DNA from: Heliorestis convoluta
GTDB lineage: Bacteria > Bacillota > Desulfitobacteriia > Heliobacteriales > Heliobacteriaceae
NCBI RefSeq assembly: GCF_009649955.1
Contig: NZ_CP045875.1
Coordinates: forward strand, 849,501 to 913,500
Length of the DNA stretch: 64,000 bases
Direction: 5' to 3'
A program made the translations under genes and the position numbers. This document shows positions 55,589 through 64,000 of the stretch, in pieces; position 1 is the first letter of the stretch; every line of letters begins with the position of its first letter. A model generated the notes under the pieces. The model had not been told where the DNA came from. It saw nothing but the letters and a program-made list of their open reading frames with translations, and did no database searches.

Positions 55589-56068
55589 GTGAAAATTGCC
55601 ATCGGAAGTGACCATGGTGGCTTCCAGCTCAAAAAAGAAATCCTCGCCTTCTTCGCAGCCGAACAAAAAGCCGGCACCGAACTCGGAAAAGCGCAGCTCA
55701 CCGACCTAGGAACCTATAGCGAAGAATCGGTAGACTACCCTGACTTTGGCGAAGCCGTCGCCCGTAGCGTCGCCCAGGGACAATACCAATATGGCATCCT
55801 CGTCTGCGGCACCGGCATCGGCATCTCCATCGCAGCCAACAAAGTCCACGGCATCCGCGCCGCCCTCTGTACCGAACCCTTCTCTGCTCGCATGGCCCGT
55901 GAACACAACGACGCCAACATCCTAGCCCTTGGCGAAAGAGTCACCGGACCGGGCCTTGCCCGCGAAATCGTCGCCGCCTTTTTCCAAACCCCCTTTGCCG
56001 GCGACCGCCACGCCCGAAGAATCGAGAAAATCAGAGCCATAGAGAAAAACGGCTGCAGTTGCAAATAA
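55589..56068 (+). CDS. rpiB: Ribose-5-phosphate isomerase B
   Basis: 159 residues of the RpiB/LacAB fold: MKIAIGSDHGGFQLKKEI, then VDYPDFGEAVARSVAQGQ, the catalytic cysteine in GILVCGTGIGISIAANKV, and REHNDANILALGERV. It interconverts ribose-5-phosphate and ribulose-5-phosphate, feeding with tal in the pentose phosphate pathway. It matches Bacillus ywlF by position. The C-terminus ends GCSCK, slightly longer than usual. Confidence 0.95.
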   Translation: MKIAIGSDHGGFQLKKEILAFFAAEQKAGTELGKAQLTDLGTYSEESVDYPDFGEAVARSVAQGQYQYGILVCGTGIGISIAANKVHGIRAALCTEPFSARMAREHNDANILALGERVTGPGLAREIVAAFFQTPFAGDRHARRIEKIRAIEKNGCSCK

Positions 56069-56123
56069 CCCCACCCAGACATAGACTACTCTACTAACAG
56101 CAAAGAAAAGGATGCGAAACCTT

Positions 56124-56666
56124 GTGGAACAGACCATAGCATCACAAGTAAGATGGGCCGCCGAAGAACTCCTTCACCTCTCCAACCTAAGACCAGGTCA
56201 AATCCTTGTCGTAGGTTGTAGCACCTCCGAAGTAGCCGGCGCCACCATCGGCACAGCAGGCTCCCAAGAAATCGCAAAAAACATCCTCCAACCCCTCCAA
56301 GAAACAGCCTTTAACAACCAGATCTACCTTGCCATCCAATGCTGTGAACACCTCAACCGGGCCCTCGTCGTAGAACGAGCCCTTCTCCACAGCTACCCTC
56401 AATTTGAAGAAGTAACCGTAAAGCCCATCGCCCACGCCGGAGGTGCCCTCGCCGCCCGAGCCATAGAACAATACAGCGACCCCACCGTCATCGAAACCAT
56501 CCAAGCCCACGCCGCCCTCGACATCGGCGAAACCCTCATCGGCATGCACCTCAAAGCCGTCGCCGTCCCCGTCCGCCTCTCCATCCGCCACATCGGCAAC
56601 GCCCGAGTCACAGCCGCCCGCACCCGCCCCAAACTCATCGGCGGCCCCCGCGCCTGCTATGACTAA
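56124..56666 (+). CDS. ywlG: TIGR01440/DUF436 family protein (YwlG)
   Basis: 180 residues. Family patterns are GQILVVGCSTSEVAGATIGTAGS, AIQCCEHLNRALVVE and AHAALDIGETLIGMHLKAVAVPVR. The function is unknown; the conserved Cys-Cys-Glu-His-Leu-Asn stretch looks like an active site. GTG 56124 is chosen since AAAGGATG lies about 10 nt before it; the ATG at 56112 overlaps that stretch. It lies between rpiB and glyA as in Bacillus. Confidence 0.88.
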   Translation: MEQTIASQVRWAAEELLHLSNLRPGQILVVGCSTSEVAGATIGTAGSQEIAKNILQPLQETAFNNQIYLAIQCCEHLNRALVVERALLHSYPQFEEVTVKPIAHAGGALAARAIEQYSDPTVIETIQAHAALDIGETLIGMHLKAVAVPVRLSIRHIGNARVTAARTRPKLIGGPRACYD

Positions 56667-56724
56667 AGCCTAAAATCAAAGGAACGCATTGAGCACGAAA
56701 GAACGAAAGGAACGGTGCAACCCC

Positions 56725-57972
56725 ATGAACCAATGGCAACACCTACATCAAATCGACCCTCAACTGGCAGAAGCCATCGAACGAGAAGAAACTAGACAGA
56801 AAAAGAACATCGAACTCATCGCCTCAGAAAACTTCGTCAGCCCAGCCGTCATGGAAGCAACAGGCACCGTACTCACCAACAAATACGCCGAAGGCTACCC
56901 AGGCAAACGCTACTACGGCGGCTGTGAACACGTCGACGTCATCGAATCCATAGCCATCGAAAGAGCCAAAACCCTCTTTGGTGCCGACCATGCCAACGTC
57001 CAACCCCACTCCGGCGCCAACGCCAACCTAGGCGTCTACTTTGCCTGTCTTAACCCCGGCGACACTGTCCTCGGCATGAACCTCGCCCACGGCGGTCACC
57101 TCACCCATGGCTCCCCTGTTAACCTATCAGGAAAATATTACAACTTCGTCTCCTACGGCGTAGAAGAACATAACGGCATGATCAACTACGAAGAAGTAGC
57201 CCGCCTTGCCCGCGAAAGCCGCCCCAAACTCATCGTCGCCGGCGCCAGCGCCTACCCAAGAACCCTTGACTTTGAACGCTTCAAAGCCATCGCCGACGAA
57301 GTAGACGCCCTCTTCATGGTTGACATGGCCCACATCGCCGGCCTTGTCGCCACAGGACAGCACCCCAGTCCCATCCCCTACGCAGACTTCGTCACCACCA
57401 CCACCCACAAAACCCTTCGCGGACCCAGAGGTGGCCTCATTCTCTGCAAAGAAGAATGGAAAGCCAAAATCGACAAAGCCATCTTCCCAGGCCTTCAAGG
57501 CGGTCCCCTCATGCACATCATCGCCGCCAAAGCCGTCGCCTTCCTCGAAGCCATGGATCCATCCTTCCGAGAATACCAACAACAAATCATCAAAAACGCC
57601 AGCACACTCGCCAACAGCCTTACCGAAAGAGGCTTCAACCTCGTCTCCGGCGGCACCGACAACCACCTCATGCTCCTTGACCTACGTAACAAAGACCTCA
57701 CCGGCAAAGAAGCCGAACACCGCCTCGACAGCGTCGGCATCACCGTCAACAAAAACGCCATCCCCTTCGACCCCCAAAGCCCCTTTGTCACCAGCGGCAT
57801 CCGCATCGGAACCCCCGCCGCCACCAGCCGCGGCATGAACGAAGAAGCCATGGTCAAAATCGCCGAAGCCATTGACCATTGCCTCAGCGACAGCAACGAA
57901 GCCTCCCAACAAAAAGCCCAAGACATCGTCAACGAACTATGCCAAAAATTCCCCCTCTACGAAACAATCTAA
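56725..57972 (+). CDS. glyA: Serine hydroxymethyltransferase
   Basis: A 415-residue PLP enzyme converting serine and tetrahydrofolate to glycine and methylene-THF. Motifs are [32 protein letters not shown], the PLP lysine in [14 protein letters not shown] (about 228) and [19 protein letters not shown] 56725 gives the family start [22 protein letters not shown] at 56689 with AAAGGA before it is an alternative start adding 12 residues. A link with the pab genes is functional, not positional. Confidence 0.95.
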   Translation: MNQWQHLHQIDPQLAEAIEREETRQKKNIELIASENFVSPAVMEATGTVLTNKYAEGYPGKRYYGGCEHVDVIESIAIERAKTLFGADHANVQPHSGANANLGVYFACLNPGDTVLGMNLAHGGHLTHGSPVNLSGKYYNFVSYGVEEHNGMINYEEVARLARESRPKLIVAGASAYPRTLDFERFKAIADEVDALFMVDMAHIAGLVATGQHPSPIPYADFVTTTTHKTLRGPRGGLILCKEEWKAKIDKAIFPGLQGGPLMHIIAAKAVAFLEAMDPSFREYQQQIIKNASTLANSLTERGFNLVSGGTDNHLMLLDLRNKDLTGKEAEHRLDSVGITVNKNAIPFDPQSPFVTSGIRIGTPAATSRGMNEEAMVKIAEAIDHCLSDSNEASQQKAQDIVNELCQKFPLYETI

Positions 57973-58042
57973 AGCATCCATAAAGCCCAAAGCAACGCCA
58001 AGAGGCCCCCGAAAAAACCCAAAAGGGCAGGTGCAAAAAAAG

Positions 58043-58672
58043 ATGGCGAAGCTACAAATCCTAGACCACCCCCTAATCCAACACAAACTAAGTCTCATCC
58101 GACAAAAAGACAAAGGCGCCAAAGAATTTCGAGAACTCGTAGAAGAAATCGCCATGCTCATGGCTTATGAAGTAACGCGCCACCTCCCCCTCAAAGAAGT
58201 AGAAATCGAAACACCTGTCACCACAGCCACCACCAAAATGCTAGAAGGCAAAAAGCTAGCCGTCGTTGCCATCTTGCGCGCCGGCCTAGGCATGGTCAAC
58301 GGCTTCGTAAAGCTTATCCCTGCCGCCAGAGTCGGCCACATCGGCCTATACAGAGACCCCGATACCTTAGAACCTGTTGAATACTTCAGCAAACTACCCC
58401 AAGACGTCCCAGAGCGAGAAATCATTCTCATCGACCCCATGCTAGCCACCGGTGGTTCCGCCTCCGCCGCCATCAGCCTGCTCAAAAACAAAGGCGCCCG
58501 CCTCATCAAGCTCGTCGTCCTCGTAGCCGCCCCCGAAGGCGTAGAACGCATTCAAAAAGACCACCCCGACATAGAAATCTACACCGCCGCCTTAGACCAG
58601 GGACTGAACGACCACGCCTACATCGTCCCAGGTCTCGGCGACGCCGGGGACCGCTTTTTCGGAACAAAATAA
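58043..58672 (+). CDS. upp: Uracil phosphoribosyltransferase
   Basis: 209 residues. It salvages uracil to UMP. It opens [20 protein letters not shown], has the PRPP loop [14 protein letters not shown] and ends [18 protein letters not shown] 58043 lies 9 nt after AGGTG; GTG 58031 is a possible alternative. It sits between glyA and the dCMP deaminase gene, near the ATP synthase operon as in Bacillus. Confidence 0.96.
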   Translation: MAKLQILDHPLIQHKLSLIRQKDKGAKEFRELVEEIAMLMAYEVTRHLPLKEVEIETPVTTATTKMLEGKKLAVVAILRAGLGMVNGFVKLIPAARVGHIGLYRDPDTLEPVEYFSKLPQDVPEREIILIDPMLATGGSASAAISLLKNKGARLIKLVVLVAAPEGVERIQKDHPDIEIYTAALDQGLNDHAYIVPGLGDAGDRFFGTK

Positions 58673-58717
58673 AGTACTGAATCGACAACAGCAATCCATA
58701 TAGTAGGGAAAAGAGAT

Positions 58718-59275
58718 ATGGTGCCAGAAAAAAACAAAAAATCCCCCTTACCCAATCAAAAGGCAAAGCAAGATAGTCATCAAATCACACAAGAAGATCG
58801 CCCCAGTTGGGATCAATACTTCATGGAAATAGCCCACCTCGTAGCCCAGCGCTCTACCTGCGTCCGTCGCAAAGTAGGCGCCATCATCACCAAAGATCAA
58901 CGCATCCTCGCCACCGGCTACAACGGCGCACCGAGAAAACTCCCTCACTGCCAGGACATCGGCTGCCTGCGCAACCAACAGAACATCCCCTCTGGAGAAC
59001 GCCACGAACTCTGTCGAGCTGTCCACGCCGAACAGAACGCCCTTCTTCAAGCAGCAGCCTACGGTGTCCCCATCCAGGGCGGCACCCTCTACAGCACCAC
59101 CCAACCCTGCGTCCTCTGCGCCCGCATGATCATCAACGCCCAGCTTACTCGCATCATCTACCAAGGTAGTTACCCCGACACCTTGGCCCTTACCATGTTA
59201 GAAGAAGCAGGCATAGAACTCATTCGCTGGGAAGAGAAGCAAGAGGAAAGCAAGACCAACCCCCAAGAGCCATAA
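58718..59275 (+). CDS. comEB: Deoxycytidylate deaminase (ComEB type)
   Basis: 185 residues. The zinc-dependent deaminase core has the His/Glu motif [15 protein letters not shown] and PCVLCARMI (PCxxC). Its start region [21 protein letters not shown] is the family opening. It turns dCMP into dUMP for thymidylate synthesis. The first 25 residues are charged and extra, and the tail is longer than usual. The comEB name reflects a late competence operon in Bacillus; no other com genes are here. Confidence 0.93.
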   Translation: MVPEKNKKSPLPNQKAKQDSHQITQEDRPSWDQYFMEIAHLVAQRSTCVRRKVGAIITKDQRILATGYNGAPRKLPHCQDIGCLRNQQNIPSGERHELCRAVHAEQNALLQAAAYGVPIQGGTLYSTTQPCVLCARMIINAQLTRIIYQGSYPDTLALTMLEEAGIELIRWEEKQEESKTNPQEP

Positions 59276-59364
59276 AGAAGAACAAAGAAAAACCAACACC
59301 AGTCATAGAAAAAGAACAATGTATCTGGGCCTGGCAGGTCCCAGCATAAGGGAGGTTCCAAAAA

Positions 59365-60519
59365 GTGCCCCAAAAGATCAAAGTACTTTCGATCTTCGGC
59401 ACCCGCCCCGAAGCCATCAAAATGGCCCCTGTCGTCAAAGAACTGGAAAAGTACCCAGAAAATTTTATCTCCAAAGTTGCCGTCACGGCCCAACACCGAG
59501 AAATGCTTGACCAAGTCCTCCAGCTTTTTCAGATTACACCAGATCATGACCTCAACATCATGGCCCCGGAACAAACCCTCTATGACATCACCGCCAAAGC
59601 CCTCCTCGGCCTCAAGCCCATTTTTGAACAAGAGCGGCCCGACCTCGTCTTAGTCCACGGTGACACCACAACCACCTTTATCGCCTCCTTAGGCGCCTAC
59701 TATCAACAAATTCCCGTGGGCCACGTCGAAGCAGGATTGCGCACCCACAACAAATACTCACCCTACCCCGAAGAAATGAACCGCAAGCTTACGGGTTCCA
59801 TCGCCGACATCCATTTCTCACCCACCGCCACATCAAGAGAAAACCTTATAGACGAAGGCATCGATCCAGAAAGCATTTACGTCACCGGCAACACCGTCAT
59901 CGACGCCCTTTTAACAACAGTGCGCCATGACTACAGCTTCCATAATGACAGCCTCAACAAAGTCAATTTTGCAGAAAAAGAGATTCTCCTCGTAACAACC
60001 CATCGTCGGGAAAACCTCGGAGAGCCCATGCGTCAAGTTTACAAAGCCCTGCGCCAAGTCTTAGAACAAAGAAGCCAAGCCTCCATCATCTTTCCCGTCC
60101 ACAAAAACCCCGCCGTCCGCCGCGTCGTCGAAGAAGAACTGGGCCAACACCCACGAGTTCAGCTGATCGAACCAATGGATTACGAGCCCTTCGTCAACCT
60201 CATGAACAAAGCCAATATCATCCTCACAGACTCCGGCGGCATGCAAGAAGAAGCCCCCTCTCTTGGTAAGCCCGTCCTCGTCTTGCGAGACACCACCGAA
60301 AGACCAGAAGCTGTACGAGCAGGCACCGTTAAGCTTGTCGGCACCTCAGCAGAAACCATTGCCAGAGAAACACTAGAACTGCTCACAAACCCGGAAGCGT
60401 ACAAAAACATGGCCAACGCCGTAAACCCCTACGGAGACGGCAAAGCCTCCCAACGAATCGCCCAGGCCATCCTATACCACTTCCGTAAAAGCGACCAACT
60501 ACCAGAAGAATACGCGTAA
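59365..60519 (+). CDS. mnaA: UDP-N-acetylglucosamine 2-epimerase (non-hydrolysing)
   Basis: 384 residues, GT-B fold. It interconverts UDP-GlcNAc and UDP-ManNAc for wall polymers. It starts KIKVLSIFGTRPEAIKMAPVV and has HGDTTTTFIASLGAYY, HVEAGLRTHNKYSPYPEEMNR, TTHRRENLG, and TDSGGMQEEAPSLGKPVLVLRDTTERPEA. GTG 59365 follows GGGAGG. It lies upstream of atp in Bacillus too (wecB is the enteric name). Confidence 0.96.
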   Translation: MPQKIKVLSIFGTRPEAIKMAPVVKELEKYPENFISKVAVTAQHREMLDQVLQLFQITPDHDLNIMAPEQTLYDITAKALLGLKPIFEQERPDLVLVHGDTTTTFIASLGAYYQQIPVGHVEAGLRTHNKYSPYPEEMNRKLTGSIADIHFSPTATSRENLIDEGIDPESIYVTGNTVIDALLTTVRHDYSFHNDSLNKVNFAEKEILLVTTHRRENLGEPMRQVYKALRQVLEQRSQASIIFPVHKNPAVRRVVEEELGQHPRVQLIEPMDYEPFVNLMNKANIILTDSGGMQEEAPSLGKPVLVLRDTTERPEAVRAGTVKLVGTSAETIARETLELLTNPEAYKNMANAVNPYGDGKASQRIAQAILYHFRKSDQLPEEYA

Positions 60520-60869
60520 AAAAGCCCGAAAAAAAGAAATTTTCTTTATAAAAAGTCACAACAATGCCATAACGATCATTGACTTTTTGGCAAATAACGA
60601 TTTTTTTGCAAATTCTAAAAGGATTTTTAAAGGTAACCTCGAATAGCTTATGTTGGCATTCTGAGTTCAAGAAAACAGCAAAAGCAAGATTTTTGACACA
60701 TTTCTACCATAGCTGCATAGAAATTACACATAACTCTTGCATATTTTTCTTTGCGTACAAGGCGAAATAATGGTAGAATTGTTCAATGACGGGAATGTCC
60801 CTCATCAATATAGGGAATACTTCCAAAAAAGCCAACTACGCAGGCCATCCATTTTAGGGGGAATGGCTC
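60520..60869 (+). promoter_or_regulatory. Intergenic region before the ATP synthase operon, with terminator and promoter
   Basis: An AT-rich gap without coding signal. AAAAAGTCA (60550-60558) and TGACTTTTT (60580-60588) form a 9-bp stem, a likely mnaA terminator. The atp promoter is TTGCGT (60751-60756) and TAGAAT (60774-60779) with 17-bp spacing. A TTGACA at 60693-60698 has only a poor -10 partner (CATAGA). The rest of the stretch shows no recognisable structure. Confidence 0.65.
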
Positions 60870-61139
60870 TTGTGGGACAACGAAAGTCCCAAGCACAGAC
60901 CGCGTCAGGTCCTAAAAGCCATAGGCATTGGCTCCAGCATTGGAGTAGAACTAGCCGTGGCCGTCTATCTAGGTTTTGCTGCAGGCCGTTACGGTGACAG
61001 CAGATTGGGTACGGACCCGTGGCTTATGCTCATAGGAGTACTCCTAGGCATAGTCATCGGGTTTTTCGGTGTCTATTACCTGATTAAGAACTTCTACAGA
61101 GAAGGAATAACAGATGAGGAAGACGCTGGAAAGGGATAG
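60870..61139 (+). CDS. atpZ: AtpZ/AtpI-family F1Fo ATP synthase accessory protein
   Basis: 89 residues with two membrane helices (about 18-40 and 50-72), each Gly-rich: IGIGSSIGVELAVAVYLG, then LMLIGVLLGIVIGFFGVYYLIKN. This is the AtpZ pattern, a small protein at the head of many atp operons, linked to Mg2+ or Ca2+ uptake or synthase assembly. TTG 60870 follows AGGGGGAA. AtpI is next, after a 3-nt gap. Confidence 0.85.
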   Translation: MWDNESPKHRPRQVLKAIGIGSSIGVELAVAVYLGFAAGRYGDSRLGTDPWLMLIGVLLGIVIGFFGVYYLIKNFYREGITDEEDAGKG

Positions 61140-61142
61140 AAA

Positions 61143-61556
61143 ATGGAACTTCGTCAAATGCTGGCACGGCTCGTTTACCTGAACCTCCTGGGGGTGGGGG
61201 TTTGCCTGGTATTCGTGCCCTTCATAGATAATCCTGCCATTCCAGCAGGATTTGCCTTAGGATGGTTTCTCAGTAGCATAGCCACCTGGTTCACCTATGT
61301 ACGAGAACGAAGAGCCGATGGACAAGCGGCCGAAAAGACCGTCCAGAACATCCTGTCCGGCTTTATCGTGCGCTTTGTACTAGCCATTGTGGCCCTTCTG
61401 ATTGCTGCCAGAGCCCCCGAAAAGTTCCACGTTTTGGCTACGGGTCTTGGCCTGCTCATGCCCACTGTAACAACCGTCATTGTGGGAGTCATACAGGCAA
61501 AAGATTCGACCATCGACAATAACGAAGCGAAAGGGGGGACAATGGAACAACAATGA
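61143..61556 (+). CDS. atpI: ATP synthase subunit I
   Basis: 137 residues, four membrane helices (about 10-28, 32-52, 72-90 and 95-118), the AtpI pattern. AtpI helps assemble the c-ring. The ATG comes right after the atpZ stop, and the gene overlaps atpB by 4 nt (ATGA). Confidence 0.85.
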   Translation: MELRQMLARLVYLNLLGVGVCLVFVPFIDNPAIPAGFALGWFLSSIATWFTYVRERRADGQAAEKTVQNILSGFIVRFVLAIVALLIAARAPEKFHVLATGLGLLMPTVTTVIVGVIQAKDSTIDNNEAKGGTMEQQ

Positions 61557-62281
61557 CATACGAAAGAGAAGTATGGCATTTCATGGGCTTGGAGTTCTGG
61601 GCCGATACTCTCGTTGCAACCTGGATCACCATGGCCATCCTCCTCGTCGTCGGCATTATGGTCGGCCGAGGAGCTACAGCAGGCGTACCTGGACGTCTAA
61701 CCGTAGCCTTCGAGATGGTTCTCGAATTTATCAAGAACCTTATCGCAGAAAATGCCGACTACAAGAAGATGGGAGCGCTCCTAACCTACATCCTTACCTT
61801 GCTTCTGTTTATCTTGTTCAGCAACACGATAGGTCTGTTCCCCAACTTTACATTCGGCCTAGGTGGCATCATCACGAAGGAGAACATGGTATCACCAACT
61901 GGTGACCTGAACGCGACCTTAGCTCTGGCCTTGTTGACGATTATCCTCGTCCAGATCTGGGGCATACGGTACAACGGCATGCACTACTTCAGCCACTTCC
62001 TTACGCCACACTGGCTCTTCCTGCCCTTGCACCTCATCGAATTAATCACCAAGCCGGTGACACTTGCTTTCCGTCTATACGGGAACATTTACGCGAAATC
62101 GGTGCTCATGGGCGTACTCCTCAAGTTCATCCCATTTGGGTTGATCTTCATCTTGGGTGGATTTATCCCCCACGTAATCTGGCTAGGCTTCTCACTCTTT
62201 ATTGGAGCCATCCAGGCCTTCGTATTTACCATCTTAACCATCGTGTATGTTTCCCAAGCCGTCAATGCTTCTGAACACTAA
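61553..62281 (+). CDS. atpB: ATP synthase subunit a
   Basis: 242 residues, membrane proton channel of the Fo part. The essential arginine is in KPVTLAFRLYGNIYAKSVLM (about 173), with the conserved AFVFTILTIVYVSQAV closing helix. Five to six membrane helices are visible. Translation is coupled to atpI through the ATGA overlap. Confidence 0.96.
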   Translation: MTYEREVWHFMGLEFWADTLVATWITMAILLVVGIMVGRGATAGVPGRLTVAFEMVLEFIKNLIAENADYKKMGALLTYILTLLLFILFSNTIGLFPNFTFGLGGIITKENMVSPTGDLNATLALALLTIILVQIWGIRYNGMHYFSHFLTPHWLFLPLHLIELITKPVTLAFRLYGNIYAKSVLMGVLLKFIPFGLIFILGGFIPHVIWLGFSLFIGAIQAFVFTILTIVYVSQAVNASEH

Positions 62282-62335
62282 AACATCAGAAGTCTTGAAC
62301 CATAAAAATCTAAAAAACTTACAGGGGAAAAGTGA

Positions 62336-62587
<252 letters not shown>

Positions 62588-62691
62588 TCGACAGCTCCAA
62601 GTACCGTCTAAGATTTATTTTATTTCACTAAAATCATGAGCGTAGCGAAGCAGGAGCGAACCCATAACGGCTCCATAAAGGAGGTTACGCG

Positions 62692-63192
62692 TTGCTAGAG
62701 GCATTAGGCATTAAATTAGGTTCCATCTTAGCCATGGTCATCAGCTTCTTGCTGCTCGTTGGCCTGCTTCACAAATTTGCTTTTGGTCCCCTGATCAAAG
62801 CTATCGACGACAGACGAGCTAAGATCCAGTCTGATTTTGACAAAGCCGAAAGAGAACTTGTTGAAGCAAGTAAACTGCGTGAAGACTACGTAAAAGAGCA
62901 GACCCGTGTTCGCAAAGAAGCCCATGACATCATGACCAATGCAACCAAAGTGGCTGAAGAAAAAGCCCAAGAAATCGTCGCCGCCGCCCGGCAAGAAGCG
63001 GACAACCTGCGTGACCGGGCTCGTGCCGAGATCGAACGGGAAAAGCAAAAGGCCCTTGACGAATTACGCACATACACCGTCAATATCTCCATCTTAGCAG
63101 CCCAGAAAGCGATTCAGCAAAACATCGATCCCGCCACCCAGAAAAAGCTGGTTGACGATGCGATCAAAGAGGTGGGGAGACTGCCATGTTAG
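62692..63192 (+). CDS. atpF: ATP synthase subunit b
   Basis: 166 residues. One N-terminal membrane helix (about 8-28) is followed by a long charged helix forming the peripheral stalk. TTG 62692 lies after GGAGG. It overlaps atpH by 7 nt. Gene order atpB-E-F-H-A is standard. Confidence 0.95.
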   Translation: MLEALGIKLGSILAMVISFLLLVGLLHKFAFGPLIKAIDDRRAKIQSDFDKAERELVEASKLREDYVKEQTRVRKEAHDIMTNATKVAEEKAQEIVAAARQEADNLRDRARAEIEREKQKALDELRTYTVNISILAAQKAIQQNIDPATQKKLVDDAIKEVGRLPC

Positions 63193-63740
63193 TCGGAGCA
63201 GTGGCCCGTCGCTATGCCCAGGCTTTGTTGGAGATAGGAGAGCAGACGAACTCCCTCGATCAACTGGAAAAAGAACTCGGTACCTTTGTTGTCCTTCTCG
63301 ATAACAATCGTGAATTACAGCAGCACCTCTACCACCCTTCCATCGTGGTAGAAGCCAAAAAAGAACTCGCAGACGCTATCTTAGAAAAAGGCGGCTATTC
63401 AGAAGCAGCCCGTGCTTTTATCTTGCTCGTCATCGAGCGGCGTCGCGAAAATTACTTCATTAGTATTTACAGAGAATTTGTGCGCCTGGCTAACCAGGCC
63501 CGCAACCTCTTAGAAGCTCACGTCACCAGTGCTATCAAACTGACAAAAGAGCAAGCCGACAAGATGACGCAAGAGATCGCCCGCCTAACGGGCAAGACAA
63601 TCATCTTGAGACAAAAAGTCGACCCTGCTCTTATCGGTGGCGTCGTCATCACCATTGGCGATCGCGTCATTGACGCCTCTGTCGTGGGCAAACTACAAGG
63701 ACTCCGAGAATCTCTGCTCAAGGCACCTTTGACTGTATAG
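63186..63740 (+). CDS. atpH: ATP synthase subunit delta
   Basis: 184 residues, OSCP/delta family. It starts VGAVARRYAQALLEI and has the C-terminal VDPALIGGVVITIGDRVIDASVVGKLQGLRE signature. It joins the peripheral stalk (b) to the top of F1 (alpha). It overlaps atpF by 7 nt. Confidence 0.96.
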   Translation: MLVGAVARRYAQALLEIGEQTNSLDQLEKELGTFVVLLDNNRELQQHLYHPSIVVEAKKELADAILEKGGYSEAARAFILLVIERRRENYFISIYREFVRLANQARNLLEAHVTSAIKLTKEQADKMTQEIARLTGKTIILRQKVDPALIGGVVITIGDRVIDASVVGKLQGLRESLLKAPLTV

Positions 63741-63798
63741 AATAAGTAGCGGAGAGTAAAGCACAACGAATCAGAACCATCTCAAGATATTTCAATAA

Positions 63799-64000
<202 letters not shown>

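Noticed and set aside
56206-58672. Long minus-strand open frames opposite ywlG, glyA and upp
   Set aside because: They follow from the GC-rich third codon positions of the plus-strand genes and carry no start signals.
60737-60997. Open frame of 86 codons at the head of the atp operon
   Set aside because: It starts upstream of the predicted transcription start and overlaps atpZ in another frame; no membrane pattern or ribosome site.

Overview
The window is about 64 kb of bacterial chromosome at moderate GC, almost all on the + strand. It comes from an anaerobic, Gram-positive, probably spore-forming member of the Clostridia. The evidence is the SCIFF peptide with its radical SAM maturase, a LonC-type Lon protease, a DnaD/DnaI-type helicase-loader pair, the RNA polymerase delta subunit, many TTG and GTG starts behind strong AGGAGG-type ribosome sites, and Firmicutes synteny (ychF-ssb-yybS-gdpP-rplI-lonC-dnaB-purA; argS-rpoE-pyrG; fba-tal-glpX-rpmE-prfA-prmC-tsaC-mntP-ywlE-rpiB-ywlG-glyA-upp-comEB-mnaA-atp). 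A heliobacterium or Peptococcales relative fits, but no photosynthesis gene is present to prove it.

Layout. 0-4 kb: a nitrosative/redox stress group (Rrf2 Fe-S regulator, compact class III-like hybrid-cluster protein, one-domain siroheme reductase-like protein, DUF1858 redox-disulfide protein). 4-8.3 kb: a DnaD-like protein with a long coiled coil, a DnaI-like loader, then an activase and 2-hydroxyacyl-CoA dehydratase-like pair resembling the double-cubane cluster system. 8.3-14.8 kb: CvpA, M18 aminopeptidase, YedF-like, HEAT, DUF951, ychF and ssb. 15-22 kb: YybS, GdpP (broken into two frames), L9, LonC and DnaB. 22-26 kb: purA, pabB and pabC, then four tRNAs and lgt. 27.7-31.7 kb: SCIFF peptide, its maturase and a molybdopterin oxidoreductase. 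32-36 kb: an M23 peptidase, a structured repeat island with a truncated CoA-binding gene, and a frameshifted RsmF. 36-46 kb: Crp/Fnr regulator, argS, rpoE, pyrG, FemAB-like, alr, sppA and a Yip1 protein. 46-53 kb: central carbon genes (fba, tal, glpX), an M23 peptidase, rpmE, prfA and prmC. 53-64 kb: tsaC, mntP, arginine phosphatase, rpiB, glyA, upp, dCMP deaminase, mnaA and the start of the F1Fo ATP synthase operon.

Most unusual content. Three copies of an unclassified noncoding element (33.6, 47.9 and 50.5 kb) are built from about 100-nt modules. Two module types, placed in opposite orientation, share the same internal-loop sequences and the same CTTG-capped hairpin, while their helices differ by compensatory changes; this argues for a conserved RNA or single-stranded DNA fold. 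Also notable are two genes (gdpP, rsmF) interrupted by -1 frame changes at A-runs, a ribosome site for tal separated from its start codon by a 70-nt hairpin, a purA promoter inside the loop of the preceding terminator, and several genes missing from their usual syntenic slots (rpsF, rpsR, rho, murA, tdk). All functional calls come from reading protein sequences and motifs by eye; no database search was run.
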